Part shown: positions 32,387-44,788 of the stretch, in pieces
Numbering within the stretch: position 1 is the stretch's first letter
Layout of the letters: every line of letters begins with the position of its first letter
Source: Tilletia caries
Taxonomy: Eukaryota > Basidiomycota > Exobasidiomycetes > Tilletiales > Tilletiaceae
Assembly (NCBI GenBank): GCA_032718865.1
Contig: JALUTQ010000040.1
Span: 1-64,000, forward strand
Length of the DNA stretch: 64,000 nt
Reading direction: 5' to 3'
The notes under the pieces: generated by a model
What the model saw: only the letters and a program-made list of their open reading frames with translations
Told to the model about the DNA's origin: nothing
Databases searched by the model: none
Made by a program: the position numbers and the translations under genes

Positions 32387-33173
32387 TAAGGTTGTCCCCG
32401 GAGTTGACGCGGAGCTGGGGTTTTGCGGACTCCGCACTCCTCCGACGGAGGGCTCCGCCGGAGGCGGAGCGCGGAGCTCACTTTTGAGAAAATTTTGACC
32501 TTAAAAAAGCACGGAGTCCGCTTGGAGGACTCCGCCGGAATTTGTGCGGAGGCGGAGCCCAATCCTGGGCCCACTTGCCAAAAGTGCGGAGCGCGGAGTC
32601 GTCAAAATTGTGTGAAAATTCCGGCGGAATTTCCGCGGAATTCCGACGGAGCTATGAGGTCACGTGATAGTTGAAAATAAGGGTTACGTGACCTCTTTTT
32701 GGGTGCGCTCCGCCGGAATTCCGCAAAATTTCCGCGGAAAGTGCGGAATTCCGAGAAAATAGGCATCCTCGAGACACCCGCAGGGGATAAAACAGGCATC
32801 ATCATCCGTTGAGAACTTCAAAATAGCACTGGAGTCAATACCGCAACAATGTCGGATGGTGAATGTATAGCTCTGAGTGTATTAGAGTCATTCTGAGAGC
32901 AACTTATACCACCACTGCGCTCCGACGGAATTCCGCGGAATTCCGAGCTCCGCATACACGGAGCACGGAGGAGCATTACGAAAACGCACAGAAAAACGCG
33001 GAGCGCGGAGCTGGGATTTCAACTTTTTGTATAATTCCGTCGGAACGCGGAGCTGGTTTTTTTCCGCTCTGTCTTAGTCTGCGGAGGCGGAGCTCGCCTC
33101 AGAAAGTCAAAATTCCGGCGGAATTTGGAAGTGCGGAGGCGGAGCCCTCCGCGTTACTCCGGGGACAACCTTA
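32387..33173. mobile_element. hAT-like MITE, 787 bp (family 2)
   Basis: Ends are TAAGGTTGTCCCCGGAGT and its complement, with target duplication ATAAGAGC at 32379-32386 and 33174-33181. The body is rich in GCGGAG/CTCCGC, GGAATTCCG words and a GTCACGTGATAG/TTACGTGACC pair. It is nearly identical to the reverse complement of 59901-60695, so both are recent. No ORF of note. Confidence 0.95.
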
Positions 33174-33181
33174 ATAAGAGC

Positions 33182-33492
33182 AGAGAGCTGAAAAACGAAT
33201 GGGTGAGTAAGGACCTAACCCGGAGCACCTGATGCAGATGCGCGTATAAACACGAGGCTCACCTTGGATGACAATTCGGGAGTGCTGACTGCTGGGCCGG
33301 ACTCAGAATGGGAACAAAGCAGAGACTGGTATGGGTAAGTGGTATCAGCCATCAGGTTAAGCAAGAAAAATCAAAACAGCGGTGAGCATCATTAACTTGA
33401 ACCTTGGTGAGCAGAGAGCGGTTAAAAAGAAATCGAGGGGGATTGTTCAATTCGCATGATGCTTGTCGGGCTTCGATGGAAGCGTGAAGAAA
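33182..33492. other. no gene between two MITEs
   Basis: About 300 bp of ordinary sequence between MITE copies; nothing recognised. Confidence 0.5.
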
Positions 33493-33500
33493 GGCTGGCG

Positions 33501-34272
33501 TAAGGAAGAGCACGGAGTGCCCCGGAATTTCCGCACTCCGGGGAGGACCTCCGCAGCAATTCCGGGGCCTCTCAGGGCATTCCGCATTCCGGTTGAATTA
33601 CTCTTCTTTCGGGCGCAGAGCTCCGTATTCCGGGGAAAGATTCAAATTCGTACATCTGGAATTCCGGCTTCCGTCAAAATTTAGGCTTTGATCAATTTTC
33701 GATTCCGCAATCCGCAGCTCCCGGAATGCGGAATTTCGCCGGATTCCGGGACTCTCCTCCGCAGTCGCAAGATCATATGAAAACGAGTCGACCCCTTTCT
33801 AAATCGGCTTTGTACTCGTCCACAGTCTACATTGAAGCTCTGCATTGGCCATTTGATGCCTCACTCGCGTCCATTTGCTCCTCTTCAAGCCTCATGTGTC
33901 CTGTTGAGACCACAAGACTGGGTCTCCTCATATGTGAAACTCGCCGGAGAGTCTCATTGATAAATGAAACCCCGAATGAGACCCCACATCACGTGACCCC
34001 CCGGAATCTCCCGGAATCCGGCGGAATTTCGGGAGAATGAGCTTGTCTGACCACAGATTCCGCATTCCGCAAGAAAAAGTTACGGCCAAAGCAAGATCTA
34101 TTCCGCATTCCGGCTGAGCGGTACCAGGAAATTCCGGCTTCCTGCTTAAAAGGACTAAACTGACAAAAATTGAAAATTAGCATTCCGGGTTCCGGGTACC
34201 GCCGGAACTCTGCCCGGAGTGCCCCGGAATTCCTGCAAACCCATTCCGGGGTCTACTCCGTGCTCTTCCTTA
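33501..34272. mobile_element. hAT-like MITE, 772 bp (family 3)
   Basis: Ends are TAAGGAAGAGCACGGAGT and its complement, with target duplication GGCTGGCG at 33493-33500 and 34273-34280. The body carries many ATTCCGG/CCGGAAT and CTCCG words and ATCACGTGACC near 33990. It has the same plan as families 1 and 2 with a different sequence. Confidence 0.95.
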
Positions 34273-34280
34273 GGCTGGCG

Positions 34281-35500
34281 GTGTTGGTTGTCGTCTGTCG
34301 AGTGTCGAAATGAACTGATTACGTATGCAAGATTTCTGCACTCTGTGCTTATGTAAGGAAAACCAAACTTTGGCTCAAGGACAGATCAGTCAATTCTGAT
34401 GCTACAACCGCGAAACCTGTGCCAGAAGTTGCAGGACTAGATTTGGTCAAGGGTCTACTGATTCAGAATGGTGTGTTGTGTTGGTAGTTGCGAAGAAAAG
34501 TCCCAAACTACGAGCCTGAATGGCAAAAAGCTTACGGCCGTAAGGCGGGAGCCGCCCTATAACCCCTTAACTAAAGTTAGGGGAATAGTTACTATTTCAG
34601 CCATGCGAAATTTTCGTTGGCTTTTTCGCTGAAATAGCCACTATAGTCACTTCCAGTAGCTACCTGTGACTAGTTCAGTACAAAATGAGATCGACATAGT
34701 CACTATATGTGGCTATAAGTGACTGGAGCTACTATATATGTAGTAACTATCCAGCAGCTGTCTCAGCCAGCCTCTGTCCAACACAAAAGTTACATTTGGT
34801 TGAAATAGTCACTATATGTGGCTATGAGTAACTGAGATAGCGACTGAATGTGACTAGGAGTAGCTGGAGCTACTACATAGTGACTATCTAGTGGCTATAT
34901 CAGCCAAGTGGAATTTTTCATAACTATTTCAACTACTAGTTACTCCGCGCCGATCTGAAAAAGTTACAGCTACTATTTTTTCTAGACGGCTTCGCCGCCC
35001 AAAGTATAGTCAAGTTATCACTATATAGTTATCATAGTTACATAGTGAAGATAGTTACCGAGCCTTGGTCACTAGTCAGTACTCAGTAGTCAGTAGCATT
35101 TTGGGGCACCATCACCTGGTCGATGTAGGCGTGTACCTCAAGCAACTTACGACTGGCACGACTTGTAAGCTGTAGGCAGGTCAGGGTTGAAGGTTGATGA
35201 ACGCTGGAGTACGTTTGGCAGCTGGTAGCTGGTAAGCTGCGTTCGTCAAAAAGTTGAAGACCTTTCAACTTTCTCGGAGGGTTTTGAGTTTTGACTATGG
35301 CTTCGGAAAGATTTTTGCTATGACCATGGAATTTAAGGACCCACACCATTAATCCACAAGGTACCCACCACAGGGGTACTTAGGTAAGCGCACAGGTACC
35401 CACGCTCTGGTACCCTGGTATTGAGGTAGTCGCTACGAACTCCTTCCGCGGACTGCAGGCTGTCTGCTCCACGATAGCATACGCTCAGTCCTCTGTCCTC
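34281..35500. other. AT-rich repeat-like region, no gene
   Basis: From about 34540 to 35095 there are many copies of the words TAGTCACTATA, GTGGCTAT and GAGCTACTA, and an inverted repeat CCCCTTAACTAAAGTTAGGGG near 34562-34582. The right end (GAGCCTTGGTCACTAGTCAG) is related in inverted orientation to 30905-30925. Beyond 35260 there is a segment also found at about 40470-40525. No gene is supported. Confidence 0.5.
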
Positions 35501-38500
35501 ATGAGTCAACGCTCCACGACTTCTTTCGACGAGGTTCTCGGCGGGGCGCGGGACTCAACCCGAGTCATTCCTGGTCGCAGTCTTGCTTTGCCATCATTTT
35601 TCTGCGGCAACAGAACATTTGAAGACGAGGTCCAGCAATTCGAGACCGCTCGTCAGTTTTGTGAACTCCCTTCAACCCCTTCCAGCGCCGCTGCGCCACG
35701 AACGAGCAAGTGAAGGTCCTCGCTGCGGAGCATCAAGGGCTGAAGGAAGTCGAATCCGTTCCTTGTTGCCACCCCCGCTGCCGAATCCGCTTTTGAGCGC
35801 CTCCACGACGAGGGAAACGACAGCGCAATTTCAATCTCAGCTTGCCACCACATTCGACCTTGGCCCGACTGCCCAAGAAGAGACCAACTTCACCCACTTC
35901 GATGACCTCTTTTTTTGCCTCGGGACGGTCTCCCTCCCCTGCCAATTCTGAGGCAGAGCCTGTCAATGATTATGTGGAATTGCTTTTCCGATACAGGACA
36001 GCTCTTTGCGTGCGGCTGGACGACAGGTGCTGGGTAGTGGAAGGTGTACAAGATGACAACATCCCAGACGTGAGTTCTTAATCCTTGCCGCCGTCGAGAC
36101 CTTTCAATGATGAATGTGATTTGTTCCAACTGTCCTTTCCCTTCCCAAACTGGTGTATTTCATCATCTCTTTGTGCAGGAAGGCTCAGATAAGCTGTCCG
36201 CCAGCTGCGACTGCCGGAGGGGCAGGCAGCACGAGCCATGCATTCACAAAGATGCAGTGCTAGAAGCTCTGCCTAGCTTCAAAGCGCAGCCAGTCATCTC
36301 CAGGCAAGGTGAGAACTTATGCCAATCCAGTCATAATTCATCATGCAATATGCATCAATCATTCATCAATGACTTGCTAATTAAACCACCTCTCTACACT
36401 TCTGGGTTTGTCAGCCAATCCAGCAGCTATTGAGATTGCCTCGGCTCTGCATGGTCGACACTCCTGGGTCTCGGTCATAGCATCGCAGACCATGTCCGGC
36501 GCCCAGCTTCTGCGTCACGACCAAAAGCGCACGATCGTGTCGCTCGTGGGCCCGGACAAGTGGTGCTGCGATGCCTACGGATGCAGCGGTCGCGGGTCTC
36601 CCCCAGCAAGCTGCGTGCATCGAGGTCGTGCGAAAGCCTATTTGGAGCATGTGCTGGGTCGAGATGTGAATGATGTAGAAGAGAGCTCGGAGAGTGAGCT
36701 ACAAGGTTAGTGTGGTCAAAACATCATGTTTGAACGAGACAGTAGCGAGACAGTGTTGTCAGTTGACAGTTGCTTCCTTTCCATTCATCTCCAGCTATTC
36801 ATCAAGACGATGTCTTCGCTCGTGCACACCACCAGCAGTTGTCATGCTCCTCAGCACCACGCAGGCTGCCGCGGTTCTGTCAGCTTCCTGCGGAGCTGAA
36901 GGAGGAGCCGCTGCTGGTGGCGGTGGACGAGCTTCCCGCTGTCCTGCGCTTCGAAGGAATTGGCCGGTGCGGATGCGGAAGGAGCTTCGATCCCTCCCAG
37001 CCAACCTCTACTCGCTCCTGTATGGTCTTCCATACTCGTGGTGTGGTGAAGAGAGAGGTAGAGGTGCAGCAATGCACATGCAGACGACGCGGAGAGACCA
37101 GAACGATTGGACCAGATCTTGCGTCGTATCAGCTCTTCAATTGGTCTGTGGATCTGGTCTTCACACACGAGCTAATGAACTCCTATACTTCCCAGCTTGC
37201 TGCCTCCCCTACCCCACTTTCTGCATTCCACACCACCATCACAGACGCCTACATCGAGAACCACTGCGATATACACTTCGTCGCCAAATCCACATTCATC
37301 AAAGTCTACTTCGCGTTCGTCAGGCTGCAGGATGTCAATGTTGCCTTTGCTTGCCCCTCTTGTGGCCCCAATCCATCTGCAATCATCGCCGATGGAGTGG
37401 TGTTGGCTCATAGCACGAAGCTTCGTCATACGTTCCTTCAGCCTCCAACTACGCCTATTGGTCACACAAATACCCGAGCTATGCCCAACAAAGTACTCCA
37501 GCCATTGCCAACCTTGCCCCTGCGAACCGCTCTCCGCGAGGTTGCGGACAACCTGCTTCCTTTCACCAATGTGCAGCGCGCCATCTCTTTGTCCAGCTTC
37601 CGAGAATCGATGAAGAGTGCGAATCTACGCGGTCTCGCTCCTCAGCGTGAAGAGTTCCTCCGCCACCTCCAAACGTTCGTCGATTGCAGCTGTCGAAACG
37701 AGCTCCTTCGAAATACAGACCTTTCGTTCGCCTTACGATGCTTGTTTCGCGAGCTTGCTGCCGAAGAGGGCATTTGACAAATGTGTCGTCCGATTTGCGT
37801 GGAGTTGTTGCAACAACTTTCGAGCAGTGCGGTCGAATTTCCCTCTGCAGCGTTCGCGAAAACCGCCACCACGCTTTCCCGCCATTCCCCCTCTCTCGGT
37901 CTCCTCGTCAGGTCGCTGCACGACTGCGGAAAGCACGAAGTCCAGCTTTACTCCCCCCGTCGTCCACTCCATTCGAGACCTTCTCAGCTCAATAGCCAAG
38001 TTGGTGGGATTGCAGCACGTCATGTTCGGTATCCCCAACCCCACCACCAGCCCAGACCAGCCCAACGAACCAATACAACCTGCATTCGATTCCCTTCGTC
38101 AGCCGAGCGTCCCCTACACACAGTCTGGATCCTTGTACGGCGCAGCTCGATGTCGTGACAGGCCTCTTTACCCCAGATTTGGGGAGAAGGCCGATCTAAA
38201 CCATTCGGACGAGCAGCAGAGTTCTGGAGATGGTCCTGGTCCTTGCAGAAAGTTCTTCTCGGACTACGTGTCGCAGCGACAGACGGGCGGCATCATGGCG
38301 CTCTGGTGCCGTCACCTGGTGTGTGTTGGGTTCCACATCATTCCCAAGTGCGAGGGACGGAACGATGTCTTCTCTGCGGTGTTCACACACTGGCCCAAGC
38401 CACCCGACACGATCATCTACGACTTTGCCTGTCAACTGGCGCCGTACAGCCTCGCCAGGGAGCCTGCATTCTTCAAGAATGTCCTGTTTGTGGTGGACCA

Positions 38501-38735
38501 GATGCACCAGCATGGTCATGCTACGTGCACAACGTCTTCGTTTCTATCTACTTACATGAACACGAATCCAGAGCTCCAGAACATCAACAGCTCTGCCGCA
38601 GAATGTGGCAATGCAGGACTGTCCAGGATCAAGAAGTCCGTCTCCTACTGCAGCCGAGAACATGCGATGCTCCTGATCAAGCAGTTCCTAGGTGTATGGA
38701 ACAGACGACGTATGCGTGCAATGTTAAAGGAATGA
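35501..38735 (+). pseudogene. KDZ-type transposase gene, frame-disrupted
   Basis: The inferred exons are a first part from the ATG at 35501 with unclear frames, then 36069 (end), 36179-36308, 36415-36705 and 36795 onward. Visible features: a SWIM-like zinc motif CDCRRGRQHEPCIH, a second Cys/His patch (CCDAYGCSGRGSPPASCVH), and a paired CXC region (GRCGCGRSFD, QQCTCRRRGE). Then come CPSCGPNPSAIIADG and a C-terminal core with IIYDFACQLAPYS, FFKNVLFVVDQMHQHGH and NSSAAECGNAGLSRIKKS. The Asp, His and AE positions fit the KDZ (Kyakuja-Dileera-Zisupton) catalytic core. An in-frame TGA at 37775-37777 and a frame change near 37860 break the ORF, so it is dead, or the assembly has errors. It would cut and move its own element. 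Confidence 0.68.
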
Positions 38736-38778
38736 AATGCATGAGATTGATTGAATGTGCATGTGAATTGTGAATCGT

Positions 38779-40242
38779 CTACAGCTGTGAGCTCGATCCT
38801 GATCCTCCCTCACCGTCGGCACGATTATGCTGGAGTTCCGCGATGCGCGAGAGAAGCTCGATCCGCTCTGCCTGCCATGTTGCTTTCTCTGCCGCATGTC
38901 TCGCAGCTTCCGCGACTTGATTCTCGCGATAGACGGCAATGTCGGCGTGGAATTTATCGTGCATGGCGCGAGTCATGCTGTGCAGTACCGGACGAGCAGG
39001 ATCGCATATGTTCTCGCTCGCCCAGACAACTTGCTTGTGCTTCTGCTTTCCGGGCTCCAACGTTGCCCAGGCGAGAAACATAGCCGTGTCCGTTCGTGCG
39101 GAAAGGTCAGCAGCCTGGAAGGGAAAACAATCGTCAGATGTGTAAGAATAATCTTCCTGTTGAGTTAATACTCGTGTCTCGTAACATACTCACGGACTTG
39201 ATCACTCTCCATAGGGACCGGTTCAGAATCTTGCTCCTCTTTTTGGCGACAGGCTCCCTCTTAAAGTTTTTCACAGCATAATCGTGTGTATTGCCAAGGT
39301 TGTCTAGACAAAAGAAGTATGCTCAGCAAGTGTAGAAGCATTCAAGCGTCTAGAAATACTCACACCATATGTGATGCTGCTCTGAATCTTTCATCGGCCC
39401 AGTCTGGTCCTCGTCGTCTTCAGCGTTTGCATTGTCTTCTGAAAGAAATATAAGATTCAGCATGGTCTAGAGGACAAAGAACGAGGTTGAAGTGCAATAA
39501 ACTCACCAGCAGAGGGCTGCAGTCCGTTTTTCCACTCCTGCTCCCGCTGCTACTTCGGGTGATATTTGATCTGCCGCGGGAAGTGCTTCCCCTTCGATGT
39601 TTCCCACGTGGGATTCGCGATTTGTCTCATTGTTTAATGTATCGTTGCCATTTCCTGCTGCTGGACTGGTAGGTGCGGGACTGGGAGGATCGACGTCCGC
39701 GCCCTGAATCGCATTCGCGGGCGTACGCGCAAAAGATGGCATTGAAAGCTGCACATCAAGCTCGGCTGCTGCCTGAGCTGCTTGGGATGCTGTTTCGGCC
39801 AGGAGACGATCGACAGCGGCAATCGTGCTGGCGGCATCAAAAAAACCGCCGAAGATTCTCCCCCTGCCGCGCAGCAGTGGACTCTGAGCCTGTCTGTGAG
39901 GTGCCGCGCGCGGGTCCAGGGGCGAGAGCGGGGTCTGGAGCGGGAGCAGGTGCTGGTGCGCCCGCGCTGGAGTCCTGCTGAGTTTCTGTAATGGGAGACG
40001 AAGATATTCAGCATTAAACCCGGTCCGTGACGCGTAAGACCTGTAACTGACTGCTCCTCTTCCTGCTGCAGGCGCACTGCGCCTTCAGAGCCTTCTGGGT
40101 TGGGTCGTCGGGGTCTGTGCAGCCTTTGTTGCAGCGAGGGGCTGGAAGGGAGAAACGGTCGTATACTCGTATCAGCATCATCGGGACATGGTTCACTCAG
40201 GCTGACGCGCTGCTCACCGCTCTTTGCCCTTTTGGTCGCCAT
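38779..40242 (-). CDS. companion gene convergent with the KDZ transposase, Cys-cluster and coiled-coil protein
   Basis: The ATG at 40242 starts a chain of about six exons: 40242-40218, 40141-40041, 39985-39507, then shorter exons near 39440-39365, 39300-39185 and 39107-38779. Near the N-terminus is a Cys cluster (CNKGC, then CAC, 20 residues apart). A long Pro/Ala-rich linker follows, then an acidic stretch (EDNANAEDDEDQTG) and a basic stretch (VKNFKREPVAKKRSKILNR). A conserved-looking block (AMFLAWATLEPGKQKHKQVV) and a terminal coiled coil (AEKATWQAERIELLSRIAEL) complete it. One frame change is needed near 39530, at an A5 run on the coding strand. No family is recognised. Tail-to-tail placement 43 bp from the transposase suggests that both belong to one element. 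Confidence 0.55.
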
Positions 40243-40767
40243 CCTGCTGTCCTAGTCCTAGGGGATCGGTATTCGGTCTGTGGTTGCGCTGGAAGGAGGA
40301 ATAGGTGACGGTCAGTGTCAAGCTGCTGTTGAAACCCGCTTTCGCAAGTCTGTGCATCGAGAAGTACCCACAGGGTGGGTCCCTTGAAGATTCCAGCTCC
40401 CCGACTGTGAGTCCCTAATTGTCCGACTGATTGGGTACTTTATTTCCCCGTTTCTAGCGGCAAACTGTCCCTATGGCTTTGAACTTCCTCGGAGGGTTTT
40501 GACTTTTGACTATGGCTATCGAAGGCGTGGGAAAAGTGGAGGTGAAAGAGAGACAGAAACGGGCAAGGAACGGTGGAAGGACGGCATGTGAACAGCAAAT
40601 TGCTGTCTTCATAAAGAAAACTGGGAGAAATCGAGAGCGTCGATGGATGCTTAGAACACGGACACCCAGGCGAAGTTTGAGAGGATTTAAAGGAGTTTTG
40701 AAGAATTTCATTCGAGGGATGTTGCAACACTTTTTCTCGGCCGTAAAAATCTAAGGGGCAGATATAA

Positions 40768-41363
40768 GAGGTTTATCACAGGATGGTACGGTATTTTGAT
40801 TTTTATCCCAGGATGGTACGCCCTCCAAAATTATCACAGGATGGTACGCTGTGAAAATTATTTTTGCCTATCCTCACTGCCTGCCGAAAGAATCTCTCAA
40901 GGTATGCAAAATTACTGACTCCCTCCCCTCTCCCCGCTCAGAATGGAATCTTCTAGAGACAGTTCAGCTCTCATAGAGCGCGGCGTGCGCCCTCTGAGAG
41001 ACGTAGATTCGGCCTGAGGACTTGCTATTGCAAACTGGAGAGTGCCGTACATATTGACATTGGACACTCTGACTGTAAGACGTGTACTTCCGTGAATAAA
41101 GGCCTATAACGTCTCTGACGGCCCTAGACGAGGTATAACTCTCGTCGGTGGGCACCCAGCGCGGCATAAGCCTGCGGAGATGCCAATGCTACACAATCTT
41201 GAGAGACTAAGTATCATCCTTGACGTTGAGGAGTGAGGACGTGGACGGAAGTGAGGAGATTGGGAAAAATCAATTTTGCCAGTGTACCATCCTGTGATAT
41301 TTTTGCTTTCCGTACCATCCTGGGATAAAAATCAAAATACCGTACCATCCTGTGATAAACCTC
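40768..41363. mobile_element. MITE with long terminal inverted repeats built of an iterated 15-mer
   Basis: The left end (40768-40860) and right end (41275-41363) are inverted copies starting GAGGTTTATCACAGGATGGT. Each end holds three tandem units of ATCACAGGATGGTAC or ATCCCAGGATGGTAC. The 410-bp interior has no ORF of note. I could not define the target duplication, so the superfamily is open. Confidence 0.8.
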
Positions 41364-41579
41364 GAAAAACACCCCATACTAAAGTCTGGGGAAAAGTCTG
41401 GGGAATCAGTGAGGTTTCTCGGCCGAGAGAACCAGGTGAACGATCCGACAAGCGGCTCACCCTCAGGTCGCAACGCATGGGCCCTGGCTGCCTTGCCCCT
41501 GCAACTACAGTCTACACTTTCACTCATCCAGAACTGCGCTGTGCTCTCCAGTACGCAGTCGTCGATCTGAGTCTGTGCC

Positions 41580-44349
41580 ATGAGCGCTGCGGGTGTCGCT
41601 CCGCGGCGTGAAGTCTCGCAGCAGGAGCGGGAGCAGGTGGAGAGCAGCAGCAGCAGCGGCGGCGGCGGCAGCAAGACGGAGGTGAGCAGGCGGGATGCGC
41701 TGTACGGAGCCCTGGTGCGCGCGCTGGTCGTCCTGTTCGCGCGGCCCGTCCGGCTCTTCCGTCCGGTGAAGGTGACGTCGCTGCAGCTGCTCGAGTCGCT
41801 GGCCCGGCGCGAGGGCCGCACGCTGAGCCTCACGTATCTCTGGCGGGTCCTCCGACGCGAGAAGTGGTTCTTCCTGCCGCACCTGCTTGGGCCGCCGCTC
41901 GCGTACCAGACGATCGTCGGCTTCAGTCTCTTCTCCGTCTACACCCTCACCGAGAGCCAGCTCACAGCGCGCAGGCAGAAGCAGCAGCAGCAGCGCCTAG
42001 GACCAACACCCGACAAGGACGAGCAGGAGAAGCAGCGCGCGACCTTCACTCCACTCGACATCGTCATCTACTCCGGCGCAGCAGCAGGCGTGGCCCAGTG
42101 CATCCTCAGCGCACCCCTCGACAACGTCCGCTTCATCCTCGAGAACGGCATCGGACGCTCAGTCTCCTCGGCCGCGGCACAAGACAGGGCTGCCGCTACG
42201 TCGGGAACGCATCGGCGTCGCACCGCTCGAGCGCGCGCCAATGGGACTCATGCTGCTTCTGCGGGAGTCCGCTTCGGAGCAGGTCACGCTGGTCCTGGTG
42301 GTCGGTCTGGTCCAGCCTCGGCGTCGCAGCTCCAGGTCTCCTGGCGGGCCGTAGCCAAGGCCGCATTGCTGCCCTTCATGCCCTCCACCACGCACTCGCG
42401 CCTCACAGAACAGGTCAAGCAGCAGGGCAACCGATTGGCGGCCGCATCCCTCGGGCAGGCAGGCGGCAGTGGTGCCGGTGCTGGCGCTGGGCTGTCGAGT
42501 GCAGCCAGTAGCCAGAGCATATCGGAAACTAAGAAGGAGCTCTGGCAGCAAACACTCAGGGCCTGGCGGGGTGGGCTCCATGGAAGCGGGCTCATCATGT
42601 CCCTCTGCCGAGACTCAGTTGGTGAGCTTCTCTCTCTCCATCTCCCAGCCTCATACACTTCTCCATGACATTCCTAACCTTCTCTTTCTGCTGCCTCGCT
42701 CCGTCATACTCAAGGCTTCGCTGCCTTCTTTGCGGTCTTCGAGCTGTCCAGACGATGCGCGTACCACTCCTCCATGACCATCGACCGTTTTCAAGCCTGG
42801 ATCAACACCAGCCTTCCTCTCCTCCGCTTCGGCCCACTCAGGCCCACTCAAGAGGTCGTTCCCACCCACCACCATCATGCGCTCACCAGCCTCGGCCCAG
42901 GATCTTCCTCCAGCGACGTCGTCTACATCGAGTCCAACGGCACACACGCCCACTCCTCATCAGCCAGCAGCTACTTCCCTGAATCCGACATCCGCCCAGA
43001 CATATCATACAACGCAACACGCACCATCTCCGGACGCGTCGTCGCTGTCCTCGTCCTCGTCGTCGGCGGTGCCATAGGAGCGACCCTCTACGAGCTCGTC
43101 GGCAGGCCTTTCGAACTCATGCGCCTCGTCATCTTCACGGGAACGCGCGAATGGGAGAAGGAAGCCGAACGCAGGAGGGCCTCGTCGGCGGCGCGTGCTG
43201 CGAGGAAGCGGGACGCGGACGCGGCGGGTACACGCGGTGCTGGTGGTGTGCGGTACAGCACGTTGCCTAAGACGATGAGCATCCGAGCTGCCTCGCCTGA
43301 CCGGGCACAACATGGCCGATCGGCAATTCGCGGAGCCCGACTGCGCTCCCTCGAACATGACTTCTTGCTCCAGCGCCCGCAGCAGGCCGGTCGTGCGTCC
43401 GGGGTGGGTCTGTTCCTCGCGCTCCGCAGCGCAAATACTATGGGCGGATCTACCTCTCGGGTTGGGGCATTAGCATTACGGACTGCGCGTCGACCCGCCC
43501 ATCCCCTCGCCCTTTCGCCCTCGACGTCGCGCGAACGGAAGGAACGTCAACGAAAAGTTGCGTTAAGTCGGCAGAGGGCGGACGCGAAACTGTTGGACGC
43601 GGCACGAGCGATGAGCATCAGCAAATCTAAGAGGCAGGATTCCAGCCTCCCAACGCATACCCACCCAAGCCGTCCGCACTCCTACTCCTCCTCCTCCTCA
43701 TCATCATCCTCCGCACAATCCCCGCTCCCCCCACCCCGACCATCAACAACCGCCCTCCTCCTCGCCCACGCAAAACACACCGACCCCGCCTTCCTGCGTG
43801 ACCTCTCCAGCCGCGGCTACCCAGCACCGCTCGCCCTCCTAGCCCTGTGCGGCAAAGCATACTTCGTCGGGCCCTTCTTGGCGAATGTGGGTGGGCCGGA
43901 TACGTATTTGGGCGCGCTGAAGGCGGATGAGCGGGTGGGGAGGATGAGGAGGGCTGAGCGCGCGAAGATGATGATGAGCGGCGGCGGTGGTGGTGGTAAT
44001 GCGAGCGCATCTGCTGTCCCGCCATCCTCAGTTGGACAAGGCGGCGGCGGCGGTCCGAGTTCGAGCTCGATGATGGGTACGATCCGGTATCGGGGCACGC
44101 ATGCCTGGGACGGGGCGTTGCGATGGTCCCATGTGGCGTGGCAGAGTCGGTGGGGGTGGGCCTTGCGCAGGGTGAGTTTCTTTTTCACCCATACCCCGAG
44201 GGATCTGTCCCTTACTCACGCTCTTATTTTTTTGGTGTCTGACTTCTCTCCTTTCCCCCGCCCCTTGGGTTTCCCCTTCGCAGATGGCGACTCCTTACGG
44301 ACTGGGCTTCCTTGCCTTTGCCTGGTTCGGCGGCGATCTTAATCGGTAG
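41580..44349 (+). CDS. divergent mitochondrial carrier family protein
   Basis: Three exons (41580-42621, 42715-44171, 44284-44349) join in phase to 854 residues. Carrier-like repeats are recognisable. First comes DIVIYSGAAAGVAQCILSAP followed by LDNVRFILE (a PxDxxR signature), then WRGGLHGSGLIMSLCRDSVG and FAAFFAVFELSRR. Last comes VVGGAIGATLYELVGRPFEL with MRL (a PxExxR signature). Between and after them lie long Gly/Ser/Gln-rich and basic insertions, so the protein is nearly three times the usual 300 residues. The role is probably transport across the mitochondrial inner membrane or a derived function at the outer membrane; the substrate cannot be inferred. The last exon, 22 codons, is short but conserved-looking (YGLGFLAFAWFGGDLNR). 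Confidence 0.78.
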
Positions 44350-44788
44350 ATGAACACAGGGGGAAACCCGCACGCCTTTCTTCTCTTCGGATTCGACTTA
44401 CTATAGACGCGGTATCCCATGATGATGGGGGGGGTTTTTGGAAGTGCCTGTCTCGAATCGTTCGGGACGTGCGCGGGATGGCATACATACCTTGGGCGAG
44501 CGTGCCTACGAAGACGAAGCTTTGACTGGGAGCATTTCATCATGTTGCCTTGATTATCAATGTGCTGTACGATGCATACTAGTATACATCACCTTGGCTT
44601 CCGTCGAATGCCGCTGTAGACTTCGTTACCGTTTTCCAATGCGGGTCGCGATCTCGTCCTCCTCACCCGCCTGGGGAATGACTAAAGCCCAAACGTGCTG
44701 ACCCTCTCTCTCCTTCGCTCTCTCTCCACTCACTCCCTCTCCCTCCCTCCCCCTTTTCAGTCCCACCTGCTTCAACAGAAAACCACGA

